From NCBI GenBank assembly GCA_019745555.1, contig JAIESX010000001.1:186001-250000 (forward strand): DNA of 64,000 nucleotides. The letters are read 5' to 3'. Shown here piece after piece: positions 1 through 10,214 of this stretch (its first letter is position 1; each line of letters begins with the position of its first letter). A program made the position numbers and the translations under genes. The stretch is from Burkholderiaceae bacterium (GTDB lineage: Bacteria; Pseudomonadota; Gammaproteobacteria; Burkholderiales; Burkholderiaceae_C). The notes under the pieces are model-generated. The model saw only the letters and a list, made by a program, of their open reading frames with translations, made no database searches and was not told the DNA's origin.

Positions 1-135
1 GGCTTTGGCCCAGCGCTCGATCTCGGCGCTGCGCCGCGCCACCAGGGCCAGGCGCCAGCCCTGATCGTAGGCATGGCGCGCCAGCGCCTGGCCGATACCG
101 CTGGACGCGCCGGTGATGAAGAGCAGGGGTGCCAT
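1..135 (-). CDS. SDR-family oxidoreductase, N-terminal part only (runs off window start)
   Basis: Reverse-strand translation MAPLLFITGASSGIGQALARHAYDQGWRLALVARR has the TGxxxGIG Rossmann motif; ATG at 135. Confidence 0.85.
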   Translation of the reverse strand, partial: MAPLLFITGASSGIGQALARHAYDQGWRLALVARRSAEIERWAKA

Positions 136-149
136 GGGCTGTCTGTCCG

Positions 150-764
150 TCAGCGCTGCGGCGGCAATAGCGTGCCCCGTACCCGCCCGCGCATTTCGAC
201 GACTTGGTCGAAATTGCTGTAGTCCAGGCTGTCCGCCGTGACGCGGTCACCGGCCCGCTCCAGCTCCACGGGCTTGTGGGACTTGATGCGCTCCTCGTTC
301 AGAAAGGCGTGCAGGAACTCGCCGCTGAAGCTCACGCGGGGCAGGGCCGTGCCGCTGCGGTCCACCGTGGCCTCGCGCACCACGCGCGCGTTGCCCATGA
401 GCTGCACCTCGGTCGCGTCATTGTTGGCCAGCGCCTGTCGGGCCGTGGCCACGGTGACGAAGCCGCGCGGGTTGTAGCTGCGGATACGCACCTGGTCGAT
501 CTCCAGGATGTCGGTGTGCGGGTAGTGACGGGCCTGCTCGCCGTAGACCTCGCTCTTGAGGCGGCCGTCGCCATCGAAGGTCTTGATGGAGAAGCGCTCC
601 ATCAGGTAGTCGGGGTCGCGGCGCTGCGCCTGCTCGGGAGCGTCAGGCTCGAACAGCGGCGTGCTGCGCACCAGCCAGTAGGTGCCCAGCGCCAGCACGC
701 CCATCAGCACCAGGGGCAGGTAGATGGAGAGCCGGTCCCAGGCCAGCCGCGCGTAGCGGTTCAC
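150..764 (-). CDS. lptC: LPS export ABC transporter periplasmic protein LptC
   Basis: LptC-like single-TM N-terminus and OstA-like domain; GTG start overlapping the kdsC stop; next to kdsC/kdsD. Confidence 0.85.
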   Translation of the reverse strand: MNRYARLAWDRLSIYLPLVLMGVLALGTYWLVRSTPLFEPDAPEQAQRRDPDYLMERFSIKTFDGDGRLKSEVYGEQARHYPHTDILEIDQVRIRSYNPRGFVTVATARQALANNDATEVQLMGNARVVREATVDRSGTALPRVSFSGEFLHAFLNEERIKSHKPVELERAGDRVTADSLDYSNFDQVVEMRGRVRGTLLPPQR

Positions 765-1309
765 CGCAGGGTCTCCTGAAGCAAAGCGGCATAGCGGCCG
801 CTGGCCACGAGCAGCAGATCGCAGAATTCGCGCGCGGCACCGCCACCGCCCGGGGCCCGGGTCACGTGGTGGGCCCGGGCCAGCGCCTCGGCGTGTGCAT
901 GGGCGGGAGCGCAGGCCAGGGCGCAGCGCTGCATCACCGGCAGGTCGGGCCAGTCGTCACCGATCACCGCCGCCTGCGACCAGTCCAGCCCCAGGGCCTG
1001 CAAGGTCTGCTCGGCGGCCGGGCGCTTGTCTTCGGTGCCGTAATGCACATGTGCTATCCCCAGGGCCTTGAGACGGGTGCGCAGCGCGGGACTGTCGCGC
1101 CCGGTGATCACAGCCGGGGTGATCCCCGCACGCGGGAGCAACTTGAGACCATGGCCGTCCAGGGTGTGGAAGCGTTTGAGGGTCTCGCCGGCCTCGCTGA
1201 TGTAGAGGCCACCATCGGTCAGCACGCCATCGACGTCGAAAAAGGCCACACGCACGCCCTGGGCGCGCAGCAGCAATTCGGGGGGAAAATTCAGCGCCGG
1301 GGCGATCAT
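761..1309 (-). CDS. kdsC: 3-deoxy-D-manno-octulosonate 8-phosphate phosphatase (HAD family)
   Basis: FFDVDGVLTDGG and GDDWPDLPVM HAD motifs; start placed at MIAPALNF. Confidence 0.9.
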   Translation of the reverse strand: MIAPALNFPPELLLRAQGVRVAFFDVDGVLTDGGLYISEAGETLKRFHTLDGHGLKLLPRAGITPAVITGRDSPALRTRLKALGIAHVHYGTEDKRPAAEQTLQALGLDWSQAAVIGDDWPDLPVMQRCALACAPAHAHAEALARAHHVTRAPGGGGAAREFCDLLLVASGRYAALLQETLR

Positions 1310-1311
1310 CG

Positions 1312-2313
1312 TCAGATCACCTTCGCGCGCATCAGATCGTTGCTGTTGAGGGCACCGCACAGGCGGCCTTCGCCGTCAACCACCAGCACACTGGTAATGC
1401 GCCGCGCCTCCATCAGATCAGCCGCTTCCACGGCCAGGGCATCGTGCGCCACGGTGACGGGGTTGGGATGCATGAATTCGCCGGCCGAGCCCTGGCGCAC
1501 GTCCACGCCCTTTTCCAGCAGGCGACGCAGATCGCCATCCGTGAAGATGCCCAGCACCCGGTCCTCGGTGTCCACGATGGCCGTTGCGCCCAGGCCCTTG
1601 GCCCCCATCTCGCGCATGATGACGCTGAAACCCGCGTCCGGCGGCACACGCGGCACGGCGTCGCCGCTGCGCATGACGTCGCTCACGAGGGTCAGCAGCT
1701 TGCGCCCGAGCGCGCCGCCTGGATGCGAGCGCGCAAAGTCCTCGGCCTTGAAGCCGCGGGCATCGAGCAGGGCCACGGCCAGCGCATCACCCAGCGCCAG
1801 CTGGGCGGTGGTGCTCGCCGTGGGCGCGAGGTTGAGCGGACAGGCCTCCTTCTCGACCGCGGTGTTGAGCACCAGATCGGCATGGCGGCCCAGTGTCGAG
1901 GCCGGATTGCCGGTCATGGCGACCAGGGGCACACCCTGGCGCTTGAGCACGGGCAGGATGGCGGTGAGCTCTTCGGATTCACCGCTGTTGGAGATGGCCA
2001 GCAGCAGATCGGACGCGGTGATCATGCCCAGGTCGCCATGGCTGGCCTCGGCCGGGTGCACGAACATGGCCGGGGTGCCGGTCGAGGCCAGGGTGGCCGC
2101 CATCTTGCGTCCGATGTGCCCGCTCTTGCCCATGCCCATCACGACCACACGGCCGGCAACATTGAGCATGAGCTCGACCGCCCGGGTGAAATCGGCATCC
2201 AGCCGGCTGCGCAAACCCAGCACGGCAGCGGCCTCGATCTCCAGTGTCTCGTGGGCGAGCCGGGTGGCGCGCCCGGGATCCAGACGGTGGCGCGCGTGCT
2301 TGCTGTCGTTCAT
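1312..2313 (-). CDS. kdsD: Arabinose-5-phosphate isomerase (SIS + CBS domains)
   Basis: KpsF/GutQ-type SIS domain (MGMGKSGHIGRKMAATLASTGTPAMFVHPAEASHGDLGMI) plus two CBS domains. Confidence 0.92.
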   Translation of the reverse strand: MNDSKHARHRLDPGRATRLAHETLEIEAAAVLGLRSRLDADFTRAVELMLNVAGRVVVMGMGKSGHIGRKMAATLASTGTPAMFVHPAEASHGDLGMITASDLLLAISNSGESEELTAILPVLKRQGVPLVAMTGNPASTLGRHADLVLNTAVEKEACPLNLAPTASTTAQLALGDALAVALLDARGFKAEDFARSHPGGALGRKLLTLVSDVMRSGDAVPRVPPDAGFSVIMREMGAKGLGATAIVDTEDRVLGIFTDGDLRRLLEKGVDVRQGSAGEFMHPNPVTVAHDALAVEAADLMEARRITSVLVVDGEGRLCGALNSNDLMRAKVI

Positions 2314-2357
2314 GCCCGGATTCTATCGACCGGCCACGCTCTTGCTAGTATCCGGAC

Positions 2358-4343
2358 ATGAGCGGGCTCGAACTCACCTTGATCTATCTGCTGGCCGCTG
2401 TGCTGGGCGTGGTCGTGTTCCGCAGCCTCAGGCTCCCGCCCATGCTGGGCTACCTCGCGGTGGGCGTGCTCATCGGCCCCAACGCCCTGGCACTGGCCCA
2501 GAATTCGGAGGACATCAGCCACCTTGCCGAATTCGGCGTCGTGTTCCTGATGTTCGCCATCGGGCTGGAATTCAACCTGCCGCGGCTGCGCGCCATGCGG
2601 CGCCACGTCTTCGGTCTGGGGCTGCTGCAGGTGCTGTTGACCATGATGCTGACCATGGCAGGCGCCCATGTGCTGCAGCTGCTGTTTCCGGCGCTCTGGT
2701 CCATCAGCTGGCAAGCCGGGCTGGCGCTGGCGGGGGTCATGGCCATGAGCAGCACGGCCATCGTGGTCAAGCTCATGGCCGACCGTCTGGAGCTGGAATC
2801 CGAACACGGCAAGCGGGTCATGGGCATTCTGCTGTTCCAGGATCTGGCCGTGGTGCCGCTGCTGGTGCTGATCCCCGCTCTGGGCAGTCCGGCGCAGGAA
2901 ATGTTCCAGGCCCTGGGCCTGGCTCTCGTGAAGGCGGTGGCCCTGCTGGCGCTGCTGCTCATGGGCGGCCAGCGCATCATGCGCCGCTGGCTGACCCTGG
3001 TGGCACGGCACAAGAACAACGAGCTTTTCATGCTCAACCTGCTGCTGATCACGCTGGGTCTGGCCTGGCTGACCGAGCTGGCCGGATTGAGCCTGGCGCT
3101 GGGTGCCTTCGTCGCCGGGATGCTGATCGCGGAAACCGAGTACAAGCATCAGGTGGAGAGCGATATCCGCCCCTTCCACGACGTGCTGCTGGGCCTCTTC
3201 TTCATCACCATCGGCATGCTGCTGGACTGGACCATCGTCTGGCAACGCTGGCCCCTGGTGTTCACCTTGCTGGCCTGCTCGCTGCTGCTCAAGCTGGTGC
3301 TGATCACCGTGCTCACCCGTGCGCTCGGCGCGGGCATGGGTGTGGCGTTGCGCACGGGTCTGTACCTGACCCAGGCGGGCGAGTTCGGCTTTGTATTGCT
3401 GACCCAGACCTACCAGCGCGGCCTGATCGAGGCCGACATGCTCAACCCCGTGCTGGCGTCCATGGTGCTGTCCATGCTGGCCACGCCCTTCATCATCATG
3501 TACAGCAACCGCATCGTGCTGCGCCTGGTTTCCAGCGAGTGGCTGCAGCAGTCGCTGCAGATGACGACCATCGCACGCCAGTCGATCGGCACCAGCGGCC
3601 ATGTGATCATCTGCGGCTACGGACGCTGTGGCCAGAACCTGGCACGCATGCTGGAGGTCGAGAAGATTCCCTATCTGGCCCTCGACCTGGACCCGGACCG
3701 GGTACGCCAGGCCGTGGCAGCGGGCAACAGCGTGGTCTACGGTGACGCCGCACGCCTGCAGGCGCTGATGGCGGCCGGCCTGGCACGCGCCAGCGCCGTG
3801 GTCATCACCTACCTGGACATCCCGGGTGCGCTCAAGGTGCTGGACCACGTGCGCACGCACGCGCCGCAGGTGCCCGTCATCGTGCGCACCCAGGATGACC
3901 ATGCCCTGGAGCGCCTGCGCGCCGCCGGTGCCACGGAGGTCGTGCCCGAAGCGATCGAGGGTTCGCTCATGCTGGCCAGCCACGCGCTGGCCCTGGTGGG
4001 CGTGCCCATGCGCCGCGTGATCCGGCTGGTACAGGACCAGCGCGATGCACGCTACAACCTGCTGCGCGGCTACTTCCATGGGGCCGATGACAACGGCACC
4101 AGCGACGGCGAACAGGAGCGCCTGCACAGCCTCACGCTGCCCGCCGGCGCCCACGCCCTGGGCCAGCGTCTTGGCGCGTTTCTGCCCGCGCTGGGCACCA
4201 TCCGCATCCTCAGCCTGCGCCGGCGCGACGGCAAGACCCTGACGCCGGACGATCAGCTGCAGCTGGAGGATGGCGACACCCTGGTCCTCTCGGGCCAGGC
4301 CGAAGCCCTGGCCAGGGCCGAAGAAGCGCTGCTGCGCGGCTGA
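2358..4343 (+). CDS. Kef-type cation:proton antiporter with TrkA-N domain (CPA2 family)
   Basis: Multi-TM antiporter followed by GYGRCGQNLARMLE NAD-binding domain and TrkA-C-like tail. Confidence 0.88.
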   Translation: MSGLELTLIYLLAAVLGVVVFRSLRLPPMLGYLAVGVLIGPNALALAQNSEDISHLAEFGVVFLMFAIGLEFNLPRLRAMRRHVFGLGLLQVLLTMMLTMAGAHVLQLLFPALWSISWQAGLALAGVMAMSSTAIVVKLMADRLELESEHGKRVMGILLFQDLAVVPLLVLIPALGSPAQEMFQALGLALVKAVALLALLLMGGQRIMRRWLTLVARHKNNELFMLNLLLITLGLAWLTELAGLSLALGAFVAGMLIAETEYKHQVESDIRPFHDVLLGLFFITIGMLLDWTIVWQRWPLVFTLLACSLLLKLVLITVLTRALGAGMGVALRTGLYLTQAGEFGFVLLTQTYQRGLIEADMLNPVLASMVLSMLATPFIIMYSNRIVLRLVSSEWLQQSLQMTTIARQSIGTSGHVIICGYGRCGQNLARMLEVEKIPYLALDLDPDRVRQAVAAGNSVVYGDAARLQALMAAGLARASAVVITYLDIPGALKVLDHVRTHAPQVPVIVRTQDDHALERLRAAGATEVVPEAIEGSLMLASHALALVGVPMRRVIRLVQDQRDARYNLLRGYFHGADDNGTSDGEQERLHSLTLPAGAHALGQRLGAFLPALGTIRILSLRRRDGKTLTPDDQLQLEDGDTLVLSGQAEALARAEEALLRG

Positions 4344-4367
4344 TCCTCTTTTTGAAAGTACCTCGCC

Positions 4368-4925
4368 ATGATGCAAGACCTCTCCGTCACAGACTATCTG
4401 CGCCGCCATATCCGCACGGTCCCCGACTGGCCTTCGCCCGGCGTGCAGTTTCGTGACATCACGCCCCTGCTGCAGAACCCGCGCGTGTTTCGCGTGTTGA
4501 TCGACGCCTTCGTGCACCGCTACATGGAGCCGGGCCTGCGACCCGATGTGGTCGCAGGACTGGACGCCCGCGGCTTCATCATCGGCTCGGTGATCGCCTA
4601 CGAACTGGCGGTGGGTTTCGTGCCCATCCGCAAGAAAGGCAAGCTGCCCTACACCACGGTGGAAGAGACCTACGAGCTCGAATACGGCAGCGCCACCGTG
4701 GAACTGCACACCGACGCGGTCAAGCCGGGCGACCGCGTGCTGCTGGTCGACGACCTGATCGCCACCGGCGGCACCATGATGGCCGGCAAGAAGCTGCTGG
4801 AGAAGCTGGGGGCGCAGGTGATCGAGGGCGCCGCCATCGTGGACCTTCCCGAACTTGGCGGATCCGTGCGCTTGCGTGAGGCGGGCCTGCCGCTGTTCAC
4901 TCTGATCGACTTCGCCGGCCACTGA
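4368..4925 (+). CDS. apt: Adenine phosphoribosyltransferase
   Basis: PRTase motif [31 protein letters not shown]-terminus. Confidence 0.95.
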   Translation: MMQDLSVTDYLRRHIRTVPDWPSPGVQFRDITPLLQNPRVFRVLIDAFVHRYMEPGLRPDVVAGLDARGFIIGSVIAYELAVGFVPIRKKGKLPYTTVEETYELEYGSATVELHTDAVKPGDRVLLVDDLIATGGTMMAGKKLLEKLGAQVIEGAAIVDLPELGGSVRLREAGLPLFTLIDFAGH

Positions 4926-4946
4926 TGCCGGGCGCGGCCTAAGGAC

Positions 4947-5663
4947 TCAGATCAGGTCGCCGTACTGGGTGCGGCTCAGGGGCAGCCGGTCGTTCTCTTC
5001 CTCCAGCCGGGTTTCCTCGAACTCGGTGGACGGAAACTCCGTCGGCGCGAAATCCGCCGGCGTTCTCGCGGGAGCCGCCGGTTTCTTGCCGCTACCAAGT
5101 CCCTGCTTGAAGGCATGGACCTCATCGGGGCGGATAGGCTCGAAACGGGGCTTGCGATCGCCCGGCAGGGGCGCAGGTCGGGCCATCACGTCGGTTTCGG
5201 CATGCACACGACTCAGGACCGGCGGGGTCGCACCGGGCTCCGGCTCCGCACGCGGCTTGCGCAACACCGAGCTGACCACCTTGGCCAGCTGGTTGATCCG
5301 CCAGTAGACCGCCGTGACTTCGATCTGGTGCCGCTGGCGCGCGTTCTGGGTGATGATCTCCTCGATCTCGGCGAGCTGTCCGATGTGCTCGGCCATCTCG
5401 CGCGGCAGGTCCATCATGATCAGGTACTGCCTGCCACGCGAGTCGAGCGAGAGCACCTTGTACTTGTAGCTCGACGACAGCATGCCCACGCGTGCCATCG
5501 ATTCACGCACGACCGCATACAGCAGCTCACGGCGCTCCAGGCGCATGGACTTGCGATCCTGTGCCTGCTCGTCGTCCATGGGCGGATGGGAGGGCGTGGC
5601 GTCCTGCACAGGCGCACTCTTGGCCACGGATTTCTTCGCGAAGAGATTGTCGAGTCGTACCAT
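4947..5663 (-). CDS. Hypothetical protein of unknown family
   Basis: ORF 4947..6176 trimmed to MVRLDNLFAKKS; charged soluble protein without a recognised motif. Confidence 0.7.
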   Translation of the reverse strand: MVRLDNLFAKKSVAKSAPVQDATPSHPPMDDEQAQDRKSMRLERRELLYAVVRESMARVGMLSSSYKYKVLSLDSRGRQYLIMMDLPREMAEHIGQLAEIEEIITQNARQRHQIEVTAVYWRINQLAKVVSSVLRKPRAEPEPGATPPVLSRVHAETDVMARPAPLPGDRKPRFEPIRPDEVHAFKQGLGSGKKPAAPARTPADFAPTEFPSTEFEETRLEEENDRLPLSRTQYGDLI

Positions 5664-5844
5664 GTTTCTGGTTCCTGTTGTGCGGCTGGCACCGAGGACG
5701 TGCAGCGGGGCCTGCATGCCGGATTTTCCCTTGATCCCGGCGTTTGTGTGTGTACCGGGGTAAGCAAATGTTTCGACCCGGCCTGTCCATATGGATTTGG
5801 ATACGACAGTACGCCGATTCCAGACCTCAGGCAACTGCCGCGCC

Positions 5845-7245
5845 CTATTTGCCGATGCAGAAACGGGAAAAGATGACGCCGAGCAGATCGTCCGAAGTGA
5901 AGGCCCCCGTGATCTCGTTGAGTGCGTTCTGCGCGAGTCGCAACTCCTCGGCCAGCAGATCCAGCGCTTGCGCCCTCGCGGCCAGATGCGCCCCCGCCTG
6001 CGCCAGATGCTGCTGCACACGGCGCAAGGCCTGCACATGACGTTCGCGCGCGATATAGACACCCTCGGGCGCGGACTGCCAGCCCACCGTCTGCAAGAGC
6101 TGCTGCCGCAGCGCCTGCAGACCGGAACCGGTTTTGGCGGAGAGGGCCAAGCCCTCGGACGGAGGGGCAGCCGCATCGGCCTTGTTCCAGACGTTCAGCA
6201 CCGGTACGCTCGCCGGCACACGTTGCGCCAGCGCCAGCGCGATCTGTTCATCGGCCTGTCGATAGTCGGCCTGGGTTGCGCGGGTGAGATCGTGCAGAAA
6301 GAGCACCACGTCGGCCCCCTCGATCTCGCTCCACGCCCGGGCGATGCCGATGCGCTCGACCTCGTCGCTGCTCTCGCGCAGGCCCGCGGTGTCAATCACA
6401 TGGAGCGGCACGCCCTCGATCTGGATGGTCTGCTGGACCTTGTCGCGCGTGGTGCCCGGGATGGGTGTGACGATGGCCAGTTCGGCGCCCGCCAGGGCGT
6501 TGAGCAAAGAACTCTTGCCCGCATTGGGCTGGCCGGCGATCACCACCTTGATGCCTTCGCGCAGGAGGCTGCCCTGGCGTGCATGCTGCAGCACCGCCGT
6601 CAGCTGCGCCTGCAGGCGTGCGAGCTGGCCCTGGGCATCGGCCTTCTGCAGAAAGTCGATCTCTTCCTCCGGGAAGTCCAGCGTGGCTTCGACCAGCATG
6701 CGCAGCTGGATCAGGGCTTCGCGCAGCACGCCGATCTCGCGCGAGAACGCGCCGCCCAGCGACCGGCTGGCACTGCGTGCAGCGGCCTCGGTGCTGGCGT
6801 CGATCAGGTCAGCGACAGCCTCGGCCTGGGCGAGGTCGAGCTTGTCGTTGAGAAAGGCGCGCTCGGTGAATTCACCCGGCTGCGCCAGGCGCAGGCCGGG
6901 CAGCAGGGCGCAGCCGGTGCTCGCGTCGACCTGGGCCGCAACCTCGAGACAGCGTGCCAGCAACAGTTGCAGCACCACCTGGCCGCCGTGCACCTGCAGT
7001 TCGAGCACATCCTCCCCCGTATACGAATGCGGGGCCGGGAAGTGGATGGCCAGGCCATGATCCAGCGGTTCACCAGCGGCGTCGCGCAGCGGCAGATAGG
7101 TAGCGTGTCGTGGGATCAGCGTTCGGCCACACAGTGCCTGCACCAGGGCACCGAGGCCGCGCCCGCTGATGCGCACGATGCCGACGGCGCCGCGGCCAGG
7201 TGCCGTGGCGATGGCTGCGATGGGTTCCTGATGACGCGCCAGCAT
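5845..7245 (-). CDS. mnmE: tRNA modification GTPase MnmE
   Basis: G-domain motifs [21 protein letters not shown]-terminal CIGK; start at [28 protein letters not shown]. Confidence 0.97.
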   Translation of the reverse strand: MLARHQEPIAAIATAPGRGAVGIVRISGRGLGALVQALCGRTLIPRHATYLPLRDAAGEPLDHGLAIHFPAPHSYTGEDVLELQVHGGQVVLQLLLARCLEVAAQVDASTGCALLPGLRLAQPGEFTERAFLNDKLDLAQAEAVADLIDASTEAAARSASRSLGGAFSREIGVLREALIQLRMLVEATLDFPEEEIDFLQKADAQGQLARLQAQLTAVLQHARQGSLLREGIKVVIAGQPNAGKSSLLNALAGAELAIVTPIPGTTRDKVQQTIQIEGVPLHVIDTAGLRESSDEVERIGIARAWSEIEGADVVLFLHDLTRATQADYRQADEQIALALAQRVPASVPVLNVWNKADAAAPPSEGLALSAKTGSGLQALRQQLLQTVGWQSAPEGVYIARERHVQALRRVQQHLAQAGAHLAARAQALDLLAEELRLAQNALNEITGAFTSDDLLGVIFSRFCIGK

Positions 7246-7276
7246 GTGTCGATTGTCTGTTCGCCGGGGCCGCAAG

Positions 7277-7304
7277 CACAAGGGCCGCTTGCGCGGCCCT
7301 TGTG
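7277..7304 (-). terminator. Perfect 12-bp stem-loop between yidC stop and mnmE start
   Basis: CACAAGGGCCGC-TTGC-GCGGCCCTTGTG; no clear U-tract, so terminator assignment is tentative. Confidence 0.5.
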
Positions 7305-7312
7305 ATGTCTGC

Positions 7313-9016
7313 TCACTTGAACTTCGGCAGGTTGAACTGGGGTGGCACGCCCATACGGGTGTTGATGATCCACTGCTGGGCAATCGACAAGATGTTGTTG
7401 GTCAGCCAGTACAGCACCAGGCCCGAGGGGAAGAAGAAGAACATCACGCTGAAGATGAGCGGCATGAACCACATCATCTTGGCCTGGATCGGATCCGGCG
7501 GCTGCGGATTGAGCGCCGTCTGCAGCAGCGTGGTCAGCGTCATCAGCAGGGGCAGGATGTAGTAAGGGTCTTCGGCCGAGAGATCCTTGATCCACAGGAT
7601 CCAGGGCGCGTTGCGCATTTCGACACTGGACAGCAGCACCCAGTACAGGGCGATGAAGACCGGGATCTGGACCATGATGGGCAGGCAGCCACCCATGGGG
7701 TTGACCTTTTCCTCGCGGTAGATGCGCATCATCTCCTGCTGCATCTGCTGCGGCTTGTCCTTGAGCCGCTCGCGCATCTCCGTGATGCGCGGCGTGATGG
7801 CCTTCATCTTCGCCATGCTGGCGTAGGCCTTGGCGTTGAGCCAGTAGAACGCGATCTTGAGCAGGAAAACCAGCGCGACGATGGACCAGCCCCAGTTGTG
7901 CAGCAGGCCGTTGAGCTTGTCGAGCAGCCAGTACAGGGGCTTGGCCAGGATGGTCAGCCAGCCATAGTCCTTGACCAGTTCCAGGCCCGGGGCCAGGGCT
8001 TCGAGCTTGTTTTCCTCCTGCGGGCCGACGAAGAGGCGGGCGTCGACCGTTCGGCTGCTTCCCGGTGCAATGGTGTCCAGCGGCGTGATCATGCCGACCG
8101 AGTAGAGATTGGTATCGATCTTGCGCGCGAAGATCTCGCGCTGCAGACCGTCCGCCAGCAGCCAGGCGCTGGCGAAATAGTGCTGCACCATGGCGATGTA
8201 GCCATTGGGCGAGGTCTTTTCGAACTCGGCCTTGCCCTTCTCGATATCGCTGAACTCGACCTTCTGGTATTTCTTGGCCTCGGTATAGACGGCGGGACCG
8301 GTGAAGGTGGAGTAGAAAGCCGACTCACCGGCGAGCTTGTTGCCGTCGCGCACCAGCTGCAGGTAAAGCTGCGGGGCCACCTCGGCGTTGCCGACGTTCT
8401 GCACCTCGTGCTTCACATCCAGGGCGTAGCTGCCGCGATTCAGTGTGTAGGTCTTGATCAGGCGCACACCACCGATCTCGGCCGACTCGAACTTCACGAT
8501 CAGGCTGTCACTGCCGTCCTTGAGTTCACGCTCGCTGCTGACCAGCTTCATCACGGTCTTGTGCGTGGGAAAGCTGCCACCACCGGCGCCAGCGATCAAG
8601 CCGGTCTGGGACAGGTAGACACGATCACGACTTTCGTCGAGCAGGACGACGTTGACTTCCGGATTCTGCTGGTCACGGTGGCGCAGGAACTCCGCACGCA
8701 CCAGCGAGCCTCCCTCGGTATCGAAATCGAGCTGCAGGACATCGGTACGCACGCGAACCCGCTCCCGCGTCACCGCGGGCTGGGACTCGACCTTGGCGAT
8801 CCGTTCGCTGCCCTGGACGGGGGCCTGGGCCTGTGGCACGGCCACTACCGGCACGGACGCATCGGCCGATTCGGGTTGGGCCTGCACCGCCTTCGCGGCC
8901 GGAGGCGTGGGGAAAAAAGTGGCAGGACGGCCGTTGTGGAGCTGCCACTGGTCCCAGAGCAGAACCAGGGAGAAGCCGAAGATCACCCACAGGATGGTGC
9001 GACGGATGTCGTTCAT
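7313..9016 (-). CDS. yidC: Membrane protein insertase YidC
   Basis: [25 protein letters not shown]-terminus and conserved 60KD_IMP C-terminal region. Confidence 0.97.
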   Translation of the reverse strand: MNDIRRTILWVIFGFSLVLLWDQWQLHNGRPATFFPTPPAAKAVQAQPESADASVPVVAVPQAQAPVQGSERIAKVESQPAVTRERVRVRTDVLQLDFDTEGGSLVRAEFLRHRDQQNPEVNVVLLDESRDRVYLSQTGLIAGAGGGSFPTHKTVMKLVSSERELKDGSDSLIVKFESAEIGGVRLIKTYTLNRGSYALDVKHEVQNVGNAEVAPQLYLQLVRDGNKLAGESAFYSTFTGPAVYTEAKKYQKVEFSDIEKGKAEFEKTSPNGYIAMVQHYFASAWLLADGLQREIFARKIDTNLYSVGMITPLDTIAPGSSRTVDARLFVGPQEENKLEALAPGLELVKDYGWLTILAKPLYWLLDKLNGLLHNWGWSIVALVFLLKIAFYWLNAKAYASMAKMKAITPRITEMRERLKDKPQQMQQEMMRIYREEKVNPMGGCLPIMVQIPVFIALYWVLLSSVEMRNAPWILWIKDLSAEDPYYILPLLMTLTTLLQTALNPQPPDPIQAKMMWFMPLIFSVMFFFFPSGLVLYWLTNNILSIAQQWIINTRMGVPPQFNLPKFK

Positions 9017-9285
9017 GTCGTTTCTTTTTCAGAAGAGGAAGGAAGCAGACCGGTGAAAAGGCGACGGGGCTGCTCGGGAACCGGATCATGGCCACCCGCG
9101 CACCAGGGGTGGCAACGCAACAGACGGCCCGCCGTCAGCCTGCTGCCCGTGAGGGCACCGTGCTGGCGCAGGGCCTCCAGGGCGTACAGGGAACAGGTCG
9201 GCTCGAAACGGCAGGCCGAGCCCAGCCAGGGGCTGAGAAAGTAGCGGTAGGCCCGCACCAGACCCATGAGCATGCGCGCGATCAT
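9013..9285 (-). CDS. yidD: Membrane protein insertion efficiency factor YidD
   Basis: LVRAYRYFLSPWLGSACRFEPTCSLYALEAL signature; between yidC and rnpA. Confidence 0.95.
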   Translation of the reverse strand: MIARMLMGLVRAYRYFLSPWLGSACRFEPTCSLYALEALRQHGALTGSRLTAGRLLRCHPWCAGGHDPVPEQPRRLFTGLLPSSSEKETT

Positions 9286-9734
9286 GCAGCCACCCGCCGG
9301 TCGTTGCGGGCGCGATCGAACAACTGTTCGACCTCGCGGCGAACCGCTGCACGCAGAAGCTCGGACGCAGCGCTGCGAAACTGCTGCCGGTCGTAGGCAG
9401 CGCGCAGGCGCACGAGATACGCGGCATCGGCCGGCGACGCCAGGCGTTGCTCGCCGATGCTGTAGATCTGTCGTTTGATGAGGTTGCGCGTCACCGCCCG
9501 GCGTGCCCAGCGCTTGGGCACCATGGCACCGAGCCAGAGGCCGCCCGCAGGAAACGGTTGTCCCGGCGCAGCCGGGCGCGCAGACTGTTCGTCGGAACCC
9601 GATGGCAGGTCCAGGCGATGCATGACGAAGTGCTCCGTGCGGGCCAGTGGAGTCGAAGCCAGCAAAGCCTGAAACTGTGCCTGTGTTTTCAGCCGTCGCG
9701 CCTGCACGGTGCGCTCTGCAGCGGGCTGATGCAC
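9282..9734 (-). CDS. rnpA: Ribonuclease P protein component
   Basis: WLGAMVPKRWARRAVTRNLIKRQI motif; next to rpmH. N-terminal start uncertain. Confidence 0.9.
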   Translation of the reverse strand: MHQPAAERTVQARRLKTQAQFQALLASTPLARTEHFVMHRLDLPSGSDEQSARPAAPGQPFPAGGLWLGAMVPKRWARRAVTRNLIKRQIYSIGEQRLASPADAAYLVRLRAAYDRQQFRSAASELLRAAVRREVEQLFDRARNDRRVAA

Positions 9735-9765
9735 CGTTTCAGGACCGCATGCCGGATGGGCCGGC

Positions 9766-9900
9766 TCAGACGGCCAGGCGCTTGCGGCCCTTGGCGCGGC
9801 GGGCGTTGATCACGGCGCGGCCGCCACGGGTCTTCATGCGGACCAGAAAACCGTGGGTACGGGCACGACGGATCTTGGAAGGCTGGTAAGTACGTTTCAT
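9766..9900 (-). CDS. rpmH: 50S ribosomal protein L34
   Basis: Reverse-strand 44-aa translation [44 protein letters not shown]; absent from the ORF track because of its length. Confidence 0.97.
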   Translation of the reverse strand: MKRTYQPSKIRRARTHGFLVRMKTRGGRAVINARRAKGRKRLAV

Positions 9901-10143
9901 CTCGAAATCCTAGTGAAAGAGCGGTGGATTTTTTCTGCCCTCGGCTGCATCCGCCCAAGCGGCGGCAGGTTCCGGGCCACGTCCCGCCCGCTTGTACGTA
10001 TCGGGACCGGCAAGCTGAATCCGGTCCCGGCACGCCACAGGCCTCGGGAAAACCGCGAATTATCGCAAAATTTTCCAATCCCGGCAATGCTTTGGCGCGG
10101 CCCATGCATGCAGAACCTGAAGCTCGGGGGCGCCTGCCCTTGG

Positions 10144-10152
10144 TGTGGATAA
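10144..10152 (-). promoter_or_regulatory. DnaA box (TTATCCACA on minus strand) upstream of dnaA
   Basis: TGTGGATAA, perfect consensus in rpmH-dnaA intergenic region. Confidence 0.8.
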
Positions 10153-10192
10153 ATTCTTGATAAATTACAATTCCAGCTCCCGCCTCGACAAA

Positions 10193-10201
10193 ATATCCAC
10201 A
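10193..10201 (+). promoter_or_regulatory. DnaA box-like ATATCCACA upstream of dnaA
   Basis: 8/9 match to TTATCCACA. Confidence 0.65.
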
Positions 10202-10214
10202 ATAATCTTTCTCC

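Noticed and set aside
866-3745. Very long + strand ORF (959 aa) across kdsC/kdsD and into the antiporter
   Set aside because: Antisense or out of frame to recognisable conserved genes; low-complexity Arg/Gly/Ala/His-rich translation typical of spurious ORFs in high-GC DNA.
2310-4922. 870-aa minus-strand ORF opposite the antiporter and apt
   Set aside because: Gln/His-rich antisense shadow of two well-supported genes.
5786-5795. TCCATATGGA palindrome upstream of mnmE/hypothetical
   Set aside because: 10-bp palindrome is expected by chance at this scale and has no second copy nearby.
5791-9244. Long + strand ORFs (5791..7305, 7244..9244) opposite mnmE and yidC
   Set aside because: Both genes on the minus strand are unambiguous; antisense translations lack domains.
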